A DNA stretch of 64,000 nucleotides from Rhabditoides inermis (GCA_963966185.1 CAWZYM010000093.1:69501-133500); one strand, 5' to 3'. Shown: positions 39,078 through 49,702, counted from the stretch's first letter. Notes: generated by a model from the sequence alone, not told the origin. Numbers and translations: made by a program.

Positions 39078-39195
39078 GCTTACGTTCATAGCTTGTTGAG
39101 AATACGCCATCCCGTCTGATCTGGCAAGTCAAGCAACAACGCGCTCGGATAGTACCTAGATCGGAGACGGCTTGGGAATACCGAGTAATGCAAGC
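39078..39195 (+). rRNA. 5S rRNA, unit 40
   Basis: Unit 40, standard copy. Confidence 0.93.

Positions 39196-39245
39196 ACGTT
39201 TTGCAAAACGAAATTCGATAATCGTGATTCAGAAAACAAAAGATT

Positions 39246-39317
39246 CTCTTCGGCCGGGAATTGAACCCGGGTCTCGCATGTGACAGACGCGGATACTAAC
39301 CACTATACTACCGAAGA
39246..39317 (-). tRNA. tRNA-Asp(GTC), unit 40
   Basis: Unit 40, standard copy. Confidence 0.93.

Positions 39318-39436
39318 CATGTGGGGAGGCAGTTGTGATGCGTTGGTGAGAGCAACACTGAATACGCTGCGATATTAAGACCGTGAAGCGTCGCGCATCC
39401 GTTCAGTTCAAAATAAGCGATCGCACGCAAAAATAA

Positions 39437-39509
39437 CGCTCCCGGGAAGGTTCGAACTTCCGACCTTTCGGTTAACAGCCGAACGCGCTGCCGATTGCGC
39501 CACGGAAGC
39437..39509 (-). tRNA. tRNA-Asn(GTT), unit 40
   Basis: Unit 40, standard copy. 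Confidence 0.93.

Positions 39510-39583
39510 ACCGCTTTTTTGAGAGACACTCCAATGAACATTGCCAGACATACGAAAACTGATGCAAAAATAAACAAAAGATC

Positions 39584-39665
39584 TGATCAGAGTGGGATTC
39601 GAACCCACGCCTCCGAAGAGACTGGTGCCTTAAACCAGCGCCTTAGACCGCTCGGCCATCTGACC
39584..39665 (-). tRNA. tRNA-Leu(AAG), unit 40
   Basis: Unit 40, standard copy. Confidence 0.93.

Positions 39666-39810
39666 ACGCTCCGTTTTGCTCTCATATCGGAACATCCCAC
39701 GGCACGGAGTGAGCCAGCCGGGTTCGTTGGCCAAGTAATAGCGGTCGTCAAAGTGCTCATTTTTTCACACAAATCACAAATCCTTGACATACATTTAAAA
39801 ATGTAAACTC

Positions 39811-39928
39811 GCTTACGTTCATAGCTTGTTGAGAATACGCCATCCCGTCTGATCTGGCAAGTCAAGCAACAACGCGCTCGGATAGTACCTAGATCGGAGA
39901 CGGCTTGGGAATACCGAGTAATGCAAGC
39811..39928 (+). 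rRNA. 5S rRNA, unit 41
   Basis: Unit 41, standard copy. Confidence 0.93.

Positions 39929-39978
39929 ACGTTTTGCAAAACGAAATTCGATAATCGTGATTCAGAAAACAAAAGATT

Positions 39979-40050
39979 CTCTTCGGCCGGGAATTGAACC
40001 CGGGTCTCGCATGTGACAGACGCGGATACTAACCACTATACTACCGAAGA
39979..40050 (-). tRNA. tRNA-Asp(GTC), unit 41
   Basis: Unit 41, standard copy. Confidence 0.93.

Positions 40051-40169
40051 CATGTGGGGAGGCAGTTGTGATGCGTTGGTGAGAGCAACACTGAATACGC
40101 TGCGATATTAAGACCGTGAAGCGTCGCGCATCCGTTCAGTTCAAAATAAGCGTTCGCACGCAAAAATAT

Positions 40170-40242
40170 CGCTCCCGGGAAGGTTCGAACTTCCGACCTT
40201 TCGGTTAACAGCCGAACGCGCTGCCGATTGCGCCACGGAAGC
40170..40242 (-). tRNA. tRNA-Asn(GTT), unit 41
   Basis: Unit 41, standard copy; one change just past the 3' end. 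Confidence 0.93.

Positions 40243-40316
40243 ACCGCTTTTTTGAGAGACACTCCAATGAACATTGCCAGACATACGAAAACTGATGCAA
40301 AAATAAACAAAAGATC

Positions 40317-40398
40317 TGATCAGAGTGGGATTCGAACCCACGCCTCCGAAGAGACTGGTGCCTTAAACCAGCGCCTTAGACCGCTCGGCCATCTGACC
40317..40398 (-). tRNA. tRNA-Leu(AAG), unit 41
   Basis: Unit 41, standard copy. Confidence 0.93.

Positions 40399-40543
40399 AC
40401 GCTCCGTTTTGCTCTCATATCGGAACATCCCACGGCACGGAGTGAGCCAGCCGGGTTCGTTGGCCAAGTGATAGCGGTCGTCAAAGTGCTCATTTTTTCA
40501 CACAAATCACAAATCCTTGACATACATTTGAAAATGTAAACTC

Positions 40544-40661
40544 GCTTACGTTCATAGCTTGTTGAGAATACGCCATCCCGTCTGATCTGGCAAGTCAAGC
40601 AACAACGCGCTCGGATAGTACCTAGATCGGAGACGGCTTGGGAATACCGAGTAATGCAAGC
40544..40661 (+). 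rRNA. 5S rRNA, unit 42
   Basis: Unit 42, standard copy. Confidence 0.93.

Positions 40662-40711
40662 ACGTTTTGCAAAACGAAATTCGATAATCGTGATTCAGAA
40701 AACAAAAGATT

Positions 40712-40783
40712 CTCTTCGGCCGGGAATTGAACCCGGGTCTCGCATGTGACAGACGCGGATACTAACCACTATACTACCGAAGA
40712..40783 (-). tRNA. tRNA-Asp(GTC), unit 42
   Basis: Unit 42, standard copy. Confidence 0.93.

Positions 40784-40902
40784 CATGTGGGGAGGCAGTT
40801 GTGATGCGTTGGTGAGAGCAACACTGAATACGCTGCGATATTAAGACCGTGAAGCGTCGCGCATCCGTTCAGTTCAAAATAAGCGTTCGCACGCAAAAAT
40901 AA

Positions 40903-40975
40903 CGCTCCCAGGAAGGTTGGAACTTCCGACCTTTCGGTTAACAGCCGAACGCGCTGCCGATTGCGCCACGGAAGC
40903..40975 (-). tRNA. tRNA-Asn(GTT), unit 42, probably defective
   Basis: Two changes: T loop TTCGAAC to TTCCAAC (purine 57 lost, B box broken) and one acceptor-stem mismatch. 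Confidence 0.55.

Positions 40976-41049
40976 ACCGCTTTTTTGAGAGACACTCCAA
41001 TGAACATTGCCAGACATACGAAAACTGATGCAAAAAAAAACAAAAGATC

Positions 41050-41131
41050 TGATCAGAGTGGGATTCGAACCCACGCCTCCGAAGAGACTGGTGCCTTAAA
41101 CCAGCGCCTTAGACCGCTCGGCCATCTGACC
41050..41131 (-). tRNA. tRNA-Leu(AAG), unit 42
   Basis: Unit 42, standard copy. Confidence 0.93.

Positions 41132-41276
41132 ACGCTCCGTTTTGCTCTCATATCGGAACATCCCACGGCACGGAGTGAGCCAGCCGGGTTCGTTGGCCAA
41201 GTAATAGCGGTCGTCAAAGTGCTCATTTTTTCACACAAATCACAAATCCTTGACATACATTTAAAAATGTAAACTC

Positions 41277-41394
41277 GCTTACGTTCATAGCTTGTTGAGA
41301 ATACGCCATCCCGTCTGATCTGGCAAGTCAAGCAACAACGCGCTCGGATAGTACCTAGATCGGAGACGGCTTGGGAATACCGAGTAATGCAAGC
41277..41394 (+). 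rRNA. 5S rRNA, unit 43
   Basis: Unit 43, standard copy. Confidence 0.93.

Positions 41395-41444
41395 ACGTTT
41401 TGCAAAACGAAATTCGATAATCGTGATTCAGAAAACAAAAGATT

Positions 41445-41516
41445 CTCTTCGGCCGGGAATTGAACCCGGGTCTCGCATGTGACAGACGCGGATACTAACC
41501 ACTATACTACCGAAGA
41445..41516 (-). tRNA. tRNA-Asp(GTC), unit 43
   Basis: Unit 43, standard copy. Confidence 0.93.

Positions 41517-41635
41517 CATGTGGGGAGGCAGTTGTGATGCGTTGGTGAGAGCAACACTGAATACGCTGCGATATTAAGACCGTGAAGCGTCGCGCATCCG
41601 TTCAGTTCAAAATAAGCGTTCGCACGCAAAAATAA

Positions 41636-41708
41636 CGCTCCCGGGAAGGTTCGAACTTCCGACCTTTCGGTTAACAGCCGAACGCGCTGCCGATTGCGCC
41701 ACGGAAGC
41636..41708 (-). tRNA. tRNA-Asn(GTT), unit 43
   Basis: Unit 43, standard copy. 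Confidence 0.93.

Positions 41709-41782
41709 ACCGCTTTTTTTGAGAGACACTCCAATGAACATTGCCAGACATACGAAAACTGATGCAAAAAAAACAAAAGATC

Positions 41783-41864
41783 TGATCAGAGTGGGATTCG
41801 AACCCACGCCTCCGAAGAGACTGGTGCCTTAAACCAGCGCCTTAGACCGCTCGGCCATCTGACC
41783..41864 (-). tRNA. tRNA-Leu(AAG), unit 43
   Basis: Unit 43, standard copy. Confidence 0.93.

Positions 41865-42009
41865 ACGCTCCGTTTTGCTCTCATATCGGAACATCCCACG
41901 GCACGGAGTGAGCCAGCCGGGTTCGTTGGCCAAGTAATAGCGGTCGTCAAAGTGCTCATTTTTTCACACAAATCACAAATCCTTGACATACATTTAAAAA
42001 TGTAAACTC

Positions 42010-42127
42010 GCTTACGTTCATAGCTTGTTGAGAATACGCCATCCCGTCTGATCTGGCAAGTCAAGCAACAACGCGCTCGGATAGTACCTAGATCGGAGAC
42101 GGCTTGGGAATACCGAGTAATGCAAGC
42010..42127 (+). 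rRNA. 5S rRNA, unit 44
   Basis: Unit 44, standard copy. Confidence 0.93.

Positions 42128-42177
42128 ACGTTTTGCAAAACGAAATTCGATAATCGTGATTCAGAAAACAAAAGATT

Positions 42178-42249
42178 CTCTTCGGCCGGGAATTGAACCC
42201 GGGTCTCGCATGTGACAGACGCGGATACTAACCACTATACTACCGAAGA
42178..42249 (-). tRNA. tRNA-Asp(GTC), unit 44
   Basis: Unit 44, standard copy. Confidence 0.93.

Positions 42250-42368
42250 CATGTGGGGAGGCAGTTGTGATGCGTTGGTGAGAGCAACACTGAATACGCT
42301 GCGATATTAAGACCGTGAAGCGTCGCGCATCCGTTCAGTTCAAAATAAGCGTTCGCACGCAAAAATAA

Positions 42369-42441
42369 CGCTCCCGGGAAGGTTCGAACTTCCGACCTTT
42401 CGGTTAACAGCCGAACGCGCTGCCGATTGCGCCACGGAAGC
42369..42441 (-). tRNA. tRNA-Asn(GTT), unit 44
   Basis: Unit 44, standard copy. 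Confidence 0.93.

Positions 42442-42515
42442 ACCGCTTTTTTGAGAGACACTCCAATGAACATTGCCAGACATACGAAAACTGATGCAAA
42501 AATAAACAAAAGATC

Positions 42516-42597
42516 TGATCAGAGTGGGATTCGAACCCACGCCTCCGAAGAGACTGGTGCCTTAAACCAGCGCCTTAGACCGCTCGGCCATCTGACC
42516..42597 (-). tRNA. tRNA-Leu(AAG), unit 44
   Basis: Unit 44, standard copy. Confidence 0.93.

Positions 42598-42742
42598 ACG
42601 CTCCGTTTTGCTCTCATATCGGAACATCCCACGGCACGGAGTGAGCCAGCCGGGTTCGTTGGCCAAGTAATAGCGGTCGTCAAAGTGCTCATTTTTTCAC
42701 ACAAATCACAAATCCTTGACATACATTTGAAAATGTAAACTC

Positions 42743-42860
42743 GCTTACGTTCATAGCTTGTTGAGAATACGCCATCCCGTCTGATCTGGCAAGTCAAGCA
42801 ACAACGCGCTCGGATAGTACCTAGATCGGAGACGGCTTGGGAATACCGAGTAATGCAAGC
42743..42860 (+). 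rRNA. 5S rRNA, unit 45
   Basis: Unit 45, standard copy. Confidence 0.93.

Positions 42861-42910
42861 ACGTTTTGCAAAACGAAATTCGATAATCGTGATTCAGAAA
42901 ACAAAAGATT

Positions 42911-42982
42911 CTCTTCGGCCGGGAATTGAACCCGGGTCTCGCATGTGACAGACGCGGATACTAACCACTATACTACCGAAGA
42911..42982 (-). tRNA. tRNA-Asp(GTC), unit 45
   Basis: Unit 45, standard copy. Confidence 0.93.

Positions 42983-43101
42983 CATGTGGGGAGGCAGTTG
43001 TGATGCGTTGGTGAGAGCAACACTGAATACGCTGCGATATTAAGACCGTGAAGCGTCGCGCATCCGTTCAGTTCAAAATAAGCGTTCGCACGCAAAAATA
43101 A

Positions 43102-43174
43102 CGCTCCCGGGAAGGTTGGAACTTCCGACCTTTCGGTTAACAGCCGAACGCGCTGCCGATTGCGCCACGGAAGC
43102..43174 (-). tRNA. tRNA-Asn(GTT), unit 45, T-loop variant
   Basis: T loop TTCCAAC instead of TTCGAAC; B box broken. 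Confidence 0.6.

Positions 43175-43249
43175 ACCGCTTTTTTTGAGAGACACTCCAA
43201 TGAACATTGCCAGACATACGAAAACTGATGCAAAAAAAAACAAAAGATC

Positions 43250-43331
43250 TGATCAGAGTGGGATTCGAACCCACGCCTCCGAAGAGACTGGTGCCTTAAA
43301 CCAGCGCCTTAGACCGCTCGGCCATCTGACC
43250..43331 (-). tRNA. tRNA-Leu(AAG), unit 45
   Basis: Unit 45, standard copy. Confidence 0.93.

Positions 43332-43476
43332 ACGCTCCGTTTTGCTCTCATATCGGAACATCCCACGGCACGGAGTGAGCCAGCCGGGTTCGTTGGCCAA
43401 GTATTAGCGGTCGTCAAAGTGCTCATTTTTTCACACAAATCACAAATCCTTGACATACATTTGAAAATGTAAACTC

Positions 43477-43594
43477 GCTTACGTTCATAGCTTGTTGAGA
43501 ATACGCCATCCCGTCTGATCTGGCAAGTCAAGCAACAACGCGCTCGGATAGTACCTAGATCGGAGACGGCTTGGGAATACCGAGTAATGCAAGC
43477..43594 (+). 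rRNA. 5S rRNA, unit 46
   Basis: Unit 46, standard copy. Confidence 0.93.

Positions 43595-43644
43595 ACGTTT
43601 TGCAAAACGAAATTCGATAATCGTGATTCAGAAAACAAAAGATT

Positions 43645-43716
43645 CTCTTCGGCCGGGAATTGAACCCGGGTCTCGCATGTGACAGACGCGGATACTAACC
43701 ACTATACTACCGAAGA
43645..43716 (-). tRNA. tRNA-Asp(GTC), unit 46
   Basis: Unit 46, standard copy. Confidence 0.93.

Positions 43717-43835
43717 CATGTGGGGAGGCAGTTGTGATGCGTTGGTGAGAGCAACACTGAATACGCTGCGATATTAAGACCGTGAAGCGTCGCGCATCCG
43801 TTCAGTTCAAAATAAGCGTTCGCACGCAAAAATAA

Positions 43836-43908
43836 CGCTCCCGGGAAGGTTGGAACTTCCGACCTTTCGGTTAACAGCCGAACGCGCTGCCGATTGCGCC
43901 ACGGAAGC
43836..43908 (-). tRNA. tRNA-Asn(GTT), unit 46, T-loop variant
   Basis: T loop TTCCAAC, as unit 45. 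Confidence 0.6.

Positions 43909-43982
43909 ACCGCTTTTTTGAGAGACACTCCAATGAACATTGCCAGACATACGAAAACTGATGCAAAAATAAACAAAAGATC

Positions 43983-44064
43983 TGATCAGAGTGGGATTCG
44001 AACCCACGCCTCCGAAGAGACTGGTGCCTTAAACCAGCGCCTTAGACCGCTCGGCCATCTGACC
43983..44064 (-). tRNA. tRNA-Leu(AAG), unit 46
   Basis: Unit 46, standard copy. Confidence 0.93.

Positions 44065-44209
44065 GCGCTCCGTTTTGCTCTCATATAGGAACATCCCACG
44101 GCACGGAGTGAGCCAGCCGGGTTCGTTGGCCAAGTGATAGCGGTCGTCAAAGTGCTCATTTTTTCACACAAATCACAAATCCTTGACATACATTTGAAAA
44201 TGTAAACTC

Positions 44210-44327
44210 GCTTACGTTCATAGCTTGTTGAGAATACGCCATCCCGTCTGATCTGGCAAGTCAAGCAACAACGCGCTCGGATAGTACCTAGATCGGAGAC
44301 GGCTTGGGAATACCGAGTAATGCAAGC
44210..44327 (+). rRNA. 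5S rRNA, unit 47
   Basis: Unit 47, standard copy. Confidence 0.93.

Positions 44328-44377
44328 ACGTTTTGCAAAACGAAATTCGATAATCGTGATTCAGAAAACAAAAGATT

Positions 44378-44449
44378 CTCTTCGGCCGGGAATTGAACCC
44401 GGGTCTCGCATGTGACAGACGCGGATACTAACCACTATACTACCGAAGA
44378..44449 (-). tRNA. tRNA-Asp(GTC), unit 47
   Basis: Unit 47, standard copy. Confidence 0.93.

Positions 44450-44568
44450 CATGTGGGGAGGCAGTTGTGATGCGTTGGTGAGAGCAACACTGAATACGCT
44501 GCGATATTAAGACCGTGAAGCGTCGCGCATCCGTTCAGTTCAAAATAAGCGTTCGCACGCAAAAATAA

Positions 44569-44641
44569 CGCTCCCGGGAAGGTTCGAACTTCCGACCTTT
44601 CGGTTAACAGCCGAACGCGCTGCCGATTGCGCCACGGAAGC
44569..44641 (-). tRNA. tRNA-Asn(GTT), unit 47
   Basis: Unit 47, standard copy. 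Confidence 0.93.

Positions 44642-44715
44642 ACCGCTTTTTTTGAGAGACACTCCAATGAACATTGCCAGACATACGAAAACTGATGCAA
44701 AAAAAACAAAAGATC

Positions 44716-44797
44716 TGATCAGAGTGGGATTCGAACCCACGCCTCCGAAGAGACTGGTGCCTTAAACCAGCGCCTTAGACCGCTCGGCCATCTGACC
44716..44797 (-). tRNA. tRNA-Leu(AAG), unit 47
   Basis: Unit 47, standard copy. Confidence 0.93.

Positions 44798-44942
44798 ACG
44801 CTCCGTTTTGCTCTCATATCGGAACATCCCACGGCACGGAGTGAGCCAGCCGGGTTCGTTGGCCAAGTATTAGCGGTCGTCAAAGTGCTCATTTTTTCAC
44901 ACAAATCACAAATCCTTGACATACATTTGAAAATGTAAACTC

Positions 44943-45060
44943 GCTTACGTTCATAGCTTGTTGAGAATACGCCATCCCGTCTGATCTGGCAAGTCAAGCA
45001 ACAACGCGCTCGGATAGTACCTAGATCGGAGACGGCTTGGGAATACCGAGTAATGCAAGC
44943..45060 (+). 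rRNA. 5S rRNA, unit 48
   Basis: Unit 48, standard copy. Confidence 0.93.

Positions 45061-45110
45061 ACGTTTTGCAAAACGAAATTCGATAATCGTGATTCAGAAA
45101 ACAAAAGATT

Positions 45111-45182
45111 CTCTTCGGCCGGGAATTGAACCCGGGTCTCGCATGTGACAGACGCGGATACTAACCACTATACTACCGAAGA
45111..45182 (-). tRNA. tRNA-Asp(GTC), unit 48
   Basis: Unit 48, standard copy. Confidence 0.93.

Positions 45183-45301
45183 CATGTGGGGAGGCAGTTG
45201 TGATGCGTTGGTGAGAGCAACACTGAATACGCTGCGATATTAAGACCGTGAAGCGTCGCGCATCCGTTCAGTTCAAAATAAGCGTTCGCACGCAAAAATA
45301 A

Positions 45302-45374
45302 CGCTCCCGGAAAGGTTCGAACTTCCGACCTTTCGGTTAACAGCCGAACGCGCTGCCGATTGCGCCACGGAAGC
45302..45374 (-). tRNA. tRNA-Asn(GTT), unit 48, wobble variant
   Basis: T-stem C64 to T gives a G-U pair; expected to be tolerated. 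Same in units 49, 50, 53-55 and 61-63. Confidence 0.87.

Positions 45375-45449
45375 ACCGCTTTTTTTGAGAGACACTCCAA
45401 TGAACATTGCCAGACATACGAAAACTGATGCAAAAATAAACAAAAGATC

Positions 45450-45531
45450 TGATCAGAGTGGGATTCGAACCCACGCCTCCGAAGAGACTGGTGCCTTAAA
45501 CCAGCGCCTTAGACCGCTCGGCCATCTGACC
45450..45531 (-). tRNA. tRNA-Leu(AAG), unit 48
   Basis: Unit 48, standard copy. Confidence 0.93.

Positions 45532-45676
45532 ACGGTCCGTTATGCTCTCATATCGGAACATCCCACGGCACGGAGTGAGCCAGCCGGGTTCGTTGGCCAA
45601 GTAATAGCGGTCGTCAAAGTGCTCATTTTTTCACACAAATCACAAATCCTTGACATACATTTGAAAATGTAAACTC

Positions 45677-45794
45677 GCTTACGTTCATAGCTTGTTGAGA
45701 ATACGCCATCCCGTCTGATCTGGCAAGTCAAGCAACAACGCGCTCGGATAGTACCTAGATCGGAGACGGCTTGGGAATACCGAGTAATGCAAGC
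45677..45794 (+). rRNA. 5S rRNA, unit 49
   Basis: Unit 49, standard copy; one extra base in the 5S-Asp spacer. Confidence 0.93.

Positions 45795-45845
45795 ACGTTT
45801 TGCAAAAAGGAAATTCGATAATCGTGATTCAGAAAACAAAAGATT

Positions 45846-45917
45846 CTCTTCGGCCGGGAATTGAACCCGGGTCTCGCATGTGACAGACGCGGATACTAAC
45901 CACTATACTACCGAAGA
45846..45917 (-). tRNA. tRNA-Asp(GTC), unit 49
   Basis: Unit 49, standard copy. Confidence 0.93.

Positions 45918-46036
45918 CATGTGGGGAGGCAGTTGTGATGCGTTGGTGAGAGCAACACTGAATACGCTGCGATATTAAGACCGTGAAGCGTCGCGCATCC
46001 GTTCAGTTCAAAATAAGCGTTCGCACGCAAAAATAA

Positions 46037-46109
46037 CGCTCCCGGAAAGGTTCGAACTTCCGACCTTTCGGTTAACAGCCGAACGCGCTGCCGATTGCGC
46101 CACGGAAGC
46037..46109 (-). 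tRNA. tRNA-Asn(GTT), unit 49, wobble variant
   Basis: G-U pair in the T stem, as unit 48. Confidence 0.87.

Positions 46110-46183
46110 ACCGCTTTTTTGAGAGACACTCCAATGAACATTGCCAGACATACGTAAACTGATGCAAAAATAAACAAAAGATC

Positions 46184-46265
46184 TGATCAGAGTGGGATTC
46201 GAACCCACGCCTCCGAAGAGACTGGTGCCTTAAACCAGCGCCTTAGACCGCTCGGCCATCTGACC
46184..46265 (-). tRNA. tRNA-Leu(AAG), unit 49
   Basis: Unit 49, standard copy. Confidence 0.93.

Positions 46266-46410
46266 ACGCTCCGTTTTGCTCTCATATCGGAACATCCCAC
46301 GGCACGGAGTGAGCCAGCCGGGTTCGTTGGCCAAGTAATAGCGGTCGTCAAAGTGCTCACTTTTTCACACAAATCACAAATCCTTGACATACATTTAAAA
46401 ATGTAAACTC

Positions 46411-46528
46411 GCTTACGTTCATAGCTTGTTGAGAATACGCCATCCCGTCTGATCTGGCAAGTCAAGCAACAACGCGCTCGGATAGTACCTAGATCGGAGA
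46501 CGGCTTGGGAATACCGAGTAATGCAAGC
46411..46528 (+). rRNA. 5S rRNA, unit 50
   Basis: Unit 50, standard copy. Confidence 0.93.

Positions 46529-46578
46529 ACGTTTTGCAAAACGAAATTCGATAATCGTGATTCAGAAAACAAAAGATT

Positions 46579-46650
46579 CTCTTCGGCCGGGAATTGAACC
46601 CGGGTCTCGCATGTGACAGACGCGGATACTAACCACTATACTACCGAAGA
46579..46650 (-). tRNA. tRNA-Asp(GTC), unit 50
   Basis: Unit 50, standard copy. Confidence 0.93.

Positions 46651-46769
46651 CATGTGGGGAGGCAGTTGTGATGCGTTGGTGAGAGCAACACTGAATACGC
46701 TGCGATATTAAGACCGTGAAGCGTCGCGCATCCGTTCAGTTTAAAATAAGCGTTCGCACGCAAAAATAA

Positions 46770-46842
46770 CGCTCCCGGAAAGGTTCGAACTTCCTACCTT
46801 TCGGTTAACAGCCGAACGCGCTGCCGATTGCGCCACGGAAGC
46770..46842 (-). tRNA. 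tRNA-Asn(GTT), unit 50 variant
   Basis: T-stem wobble plus C48 to A in the variable loop, which loses the usual 15-48 tertiary pair. Confidence 0.8.

Positions 46843-46916
46843 ACCGCTTTTTTGAGAGACACTCCAATGAACATTGCCAGACATACGAAAACTGATGCAA
46901 AAATAAACAAAAGATC

Positions 46917-46998
46917 TGATCAGAGTGGGATTCGAACCCACGCCTCCGAAGAGACTGGTGCCTTAAACCAGCGCCTTAGACCGCTCGGCCATCTGACC
46917..46998 (-). tRNA. tRNA-Leu(AAG), unit 50
   Basis: Unit 50, standard copy. Confidence 0.93.

Positions 46999-47143
46999 AC
47001 GCTCCGTTTTGCTCTCATATCGGAACATCCCACGGCACGGAGTGAGCCAGCCGGGTTAGTTGGCCAAGTAATAGCGGTCGTCAAAGTGCTCATTTTTTCA
47101 CACAAATCACAAATCCTTGACATACATTTGAAAATGTAAACTC

Positions 47144-47261
47144 GCTTACGTTCATAGCTTGTTGAGAATACGCCATCCCGTCTGATCTGGCAAGTCAAGC
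47201 AACAACGCGCTCGGATAGTACCTAGATCGGAGACGGCTTGGGAATACCGAGTAATGCAAGC
47144..47261 (+). rRNA. 5S rRNA, unit 51
   Basis: Unit 51, standard copy. Confidence 0.93.

Positions 47262-47311
47262 ACGTTTTGCAAAACGAAATTCGATAATCGTGATTCAGAA
47301 AACAAAAGATT

Positions 47312-47383
47312 CTCTTCGGCCGGGAATTGAACCCGGGTCTCGCATGTGACAGACGCGGATACTAACCACTATACTACCGAAGA
47312..47383 (-). tRNA. tRNA-Asp(GTC), unit 51
   Basis: Unit 51, standard copy. Confidence 0.93.

Positions 47384-47502
47384 CATGTGGGGAGGCAGTT
47401 GTGATGCGTTGGTGAGAGCAACACTGAATACGCTGCGATATTAAGACCGTGAAGCGTCGCGCATCCGTTCAGTTCAAAATAAGCGTTCGCACGCAAAAAT
47501 AA

Positions 47503-47575
47503 CGCTCCCGGGAAGGTTCGAACTTCCGACCTTTCGGTTAACAGCCGAACGCGCTGCCGATTGCGCCACGGAAGC
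47503..47575 (-). tRNA. tRNA-Asn(GTT), unit 51
   Basis: Unit 51, standard copy. Confidence 0.93.

Positions 47576-47649
47576 ACCGCTTTTTTGAGAGACACTCCAA
47601 TGAACATTGCCAGACATACGAAAACTGATGCAAAAATAAACAAAAGATC

Positions 47650-47731
47650 TGATCAGAGTGGGATTCGAACCCACGCCTCCGAAGAGACTGGTGCCTTAAA
47701 CCAGCGCCTTAGACCGCTCGGCCATCTGACC
47650..47731 (-). tRNA. tRNA-Leu(AAG), unit 51
   Basis: Unit 51, standard copy. Confidence 0.93.

Positions 47732-47876
47732 ACGCTCCGTTATGCTCTCATATCGGAACATCCCACGGCACGGAGTGAGCCAGCCGGGTTCGTTGGCCAA
47801 GTAATAGCGGTCGTCAAAGTGCTCATTTTTTCACACAAATCACAAATCCTTGACATACATTTAAAAATGTAAACTC

Positions 47877-47994
47877 GCTTACGTTCATAGCTTGTTGAGA
47901 ATACGCCATCCCGTCTGATCTGGCAAGTCAAGCAACAACGCGCTCGGATAGTACCTAGATCGGAGACGGCTTGGGAATACCGAGTAATGCAAGC
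47877..47994 (+). rRNA. 5S rRNA, unit 52
   Basis: Unit 52, standard copy. Confidence 0.93.

Positions 47995-48044
47995 ACGTTT
48001 TGCAAAACGAAATTTGATAATCGTGATTCAGAAAACAAAAGATT

Positions 48045-48116
48045 CTCTTCGGCCGGGAATTGAACCCGGGTCTCGCATGTGACAGACGCGGATACTAACC
48101 ACTATACTACCGAAGA
48045..48116 (-). tRNA. tRNA-Asp(GTC), unit 52
   Basis: Unit 52, standard copy. Confidence 0.93.

Positions 48117-48235
48117 CATGTGGGGAGGCAGTTGTGATGCGTTGGTGAGAGCAACACTGAATACGCTGCGATATTAAGACCGTGAAGCGTCGCGCATCCG
48201 TTCAGTTCAAAATAAGCGTTCGCACGCAAAAATAA

Positions 48236-48308
48236 CGCTCCCGGGAAGGTTCGAACTTCCGACCTTTCGGTTAACAGCCGAACGCGCTGCCGATTGCGCC
48301 ACGGAAGC
48236..48308 (-). tRNA. tRNA-Asn(GTT), unit 52
   Basis: Unit 52, standard copy. 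Confidence 0.93.

Positions 48309-48382
48309 ACCGCTTTTTTTGAGAGACACTCCAATGAACATTGCCAGACATACGAAAACTGATGCAAAAAAAACAAAAGATC

Positions 48383-48464
48383 TGATCAGAGTGGGATTCG
48401 AACCCACGCCTCCGAAGAGACTGGTGCCTTAAACCAGCGCCTTAGACCGCTCGGCCATCTGACC
48383..48464 (-). tRNA. tRNA-Leu(AAG), unit 52
   Basis: Unit 52, standard copy. Confidence 0.93.

Positions 48465-48609
48465 ACGCTCCGTTTTGCTCTCATATCGGAACATCCCACG
48501 GCACGGAGTGAGCCAGCCGGGTTCGTTGGCCAAGTATTAGCGGTCGTCAAAGTGCTCATTTTTTCACACAAATCACAAATCCTTGACATACATTTGAAAA
48601 TGTAAACTC

Positions 48610-48727
48610 GCTTACGTTCATAGCTTGTTGAGAATACGCCATCCCGTCTGATCTGGCAAGTCAAGCAACAACGCGCTCGGATAGTACCTAGATCGGAGAC
48701 GGCTTGGGAATACCGAGTAATGCAAGC
48610..48727 (+). 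rRNA. 5S rRNA, unit 53
   Basis: Unit 53, standard copy. Confidence 0.93.

Positions 48728-48777
48728 ACGTTTTGCAAAACGAAATTCGATAATCGTGATTCAGAAAACAAAAGATT

Positions 48778-48849
48778 CTCTTCGGCCGGGAATTGAACCC
48801 GGGTCTCGCATGTGACAGACGCGGATACTAACCACTATACTACCGAAGA
48778..48849 (-). tRNA. tRNA-Asp(GTC), unit 53
   Basis: Unit 53, standard copy. Confidence 0.93.

Positions 48850-48968
48850 CATGTGGGGAGGCAGTTGTGATGCGTTGGTGAGAGCAACACTGAATACGCT
48901 GCGATATTAAGACCGTGAAGCGTCGCGCATCCGTTCAGTTCAAAATAAGCGTTCGCACGCAAAAATAA

Positions 48969-49041
48969 CGCTCCCGGAAAGGTTCGAACTTCCGACCTTT
49001 CGGTTAACAGCCGAACGCGCTGCCGATTGCGCCACGGAAGC
48969..49041 (-). tRNA. tRNA-Asn(GTT), unit 53, wobble variant
   Basis: G-U pair in the T stem. 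Confidence 0.87.

Positions 49042-49116
49042 ACCGCTTTTTTTGAGAGACACTCCAATGAACATTGCCAGACATACGAAAACTGATGCAA
49101 AAATAAACAAAAGATC

Positions 49117-49198
49117 TGATCAGAGTGGGATTCGAACCCACGCCTCCGAAGAGACTGGTGCCTTAAACCAGCGCCTTAGACCGCTCGGCCATCTGACC
49117..49198 (-). tRNA. tRNA-Leu(AAG), unit 53
   Basis: Unit 53, standard copy. Confidence 0.93.

Positions 49199-49343
49199 AC
49201 GGTCCGTTATGCTCTCATATCGGAACATCCCACGGCACGGAGTGAGCCAGCCGGGTTCGTTGGCCAAGTAATAGCGGTCGTCAAAGTGCTCATTTTTTCA
49301 CACAAATCACAAATCCTTGACATACATTTGAAAATGTAAACTC

Positions 49344-49461
49344 GCTTACGTTCATAGCTTGTTGAGAATACGCCATCCCGTCTGATCTGGCAAGTCAAGC
49401 AACAACGCGCTCGGATAGTACCTAGATCGGAGACGGCTTGGGAATACCGAGTAATGCAAGC
49344..49461 (+). 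rRNA. 5S rRNA, unit 54
   Basis: Unit 54, standard copy. Confidence 0.93.

Positions 49462-49511
49462 ACGTTTTGCAAAACGAAATTCGATAATCGTGATTCAGAA
49501 AACAAAAGATT

Positions 49512-49583
49512 CTCTTCGGCCGGGAATTGAACCCGGGTCTCGCATGTGACAGACGCGGATACTAACCACTATACTACCGAAGA
49512..49583 (-). tRNA. tRNA-Asp(GTC), unit 54
   Basis: Unit 54, standard copy. Confidence 0.93.

Positions 49584-49702
49584 CATGTGGGGAGGCAGTT
49601 GTGATGCGTTGGTGAGAGCAACACTGAATACGCTGCGATATTAAGACCGTGAAGCGTCGCGCATCCGTTCAGTTCAAAATAAGCGTTCGCACGCAAAAAT
49701 AA

Larger units (their letters stand above)
44210..47876. repeat. Higher-order duplication, block 1 (units 47-51)
   Basis: Five consecutive units whose private variants recur in the same order in units 52-56, 3,666-3,667 bp away. 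Shared marks: short A-run before Leu (47/52), GGTCCGTTATG after Leu (48/53), ACGTAAACTG (49/54), TTCCTACC and AGTTTAAAAT (50/55), GCTCCGTTATG (51/56). Confidence 0.85.
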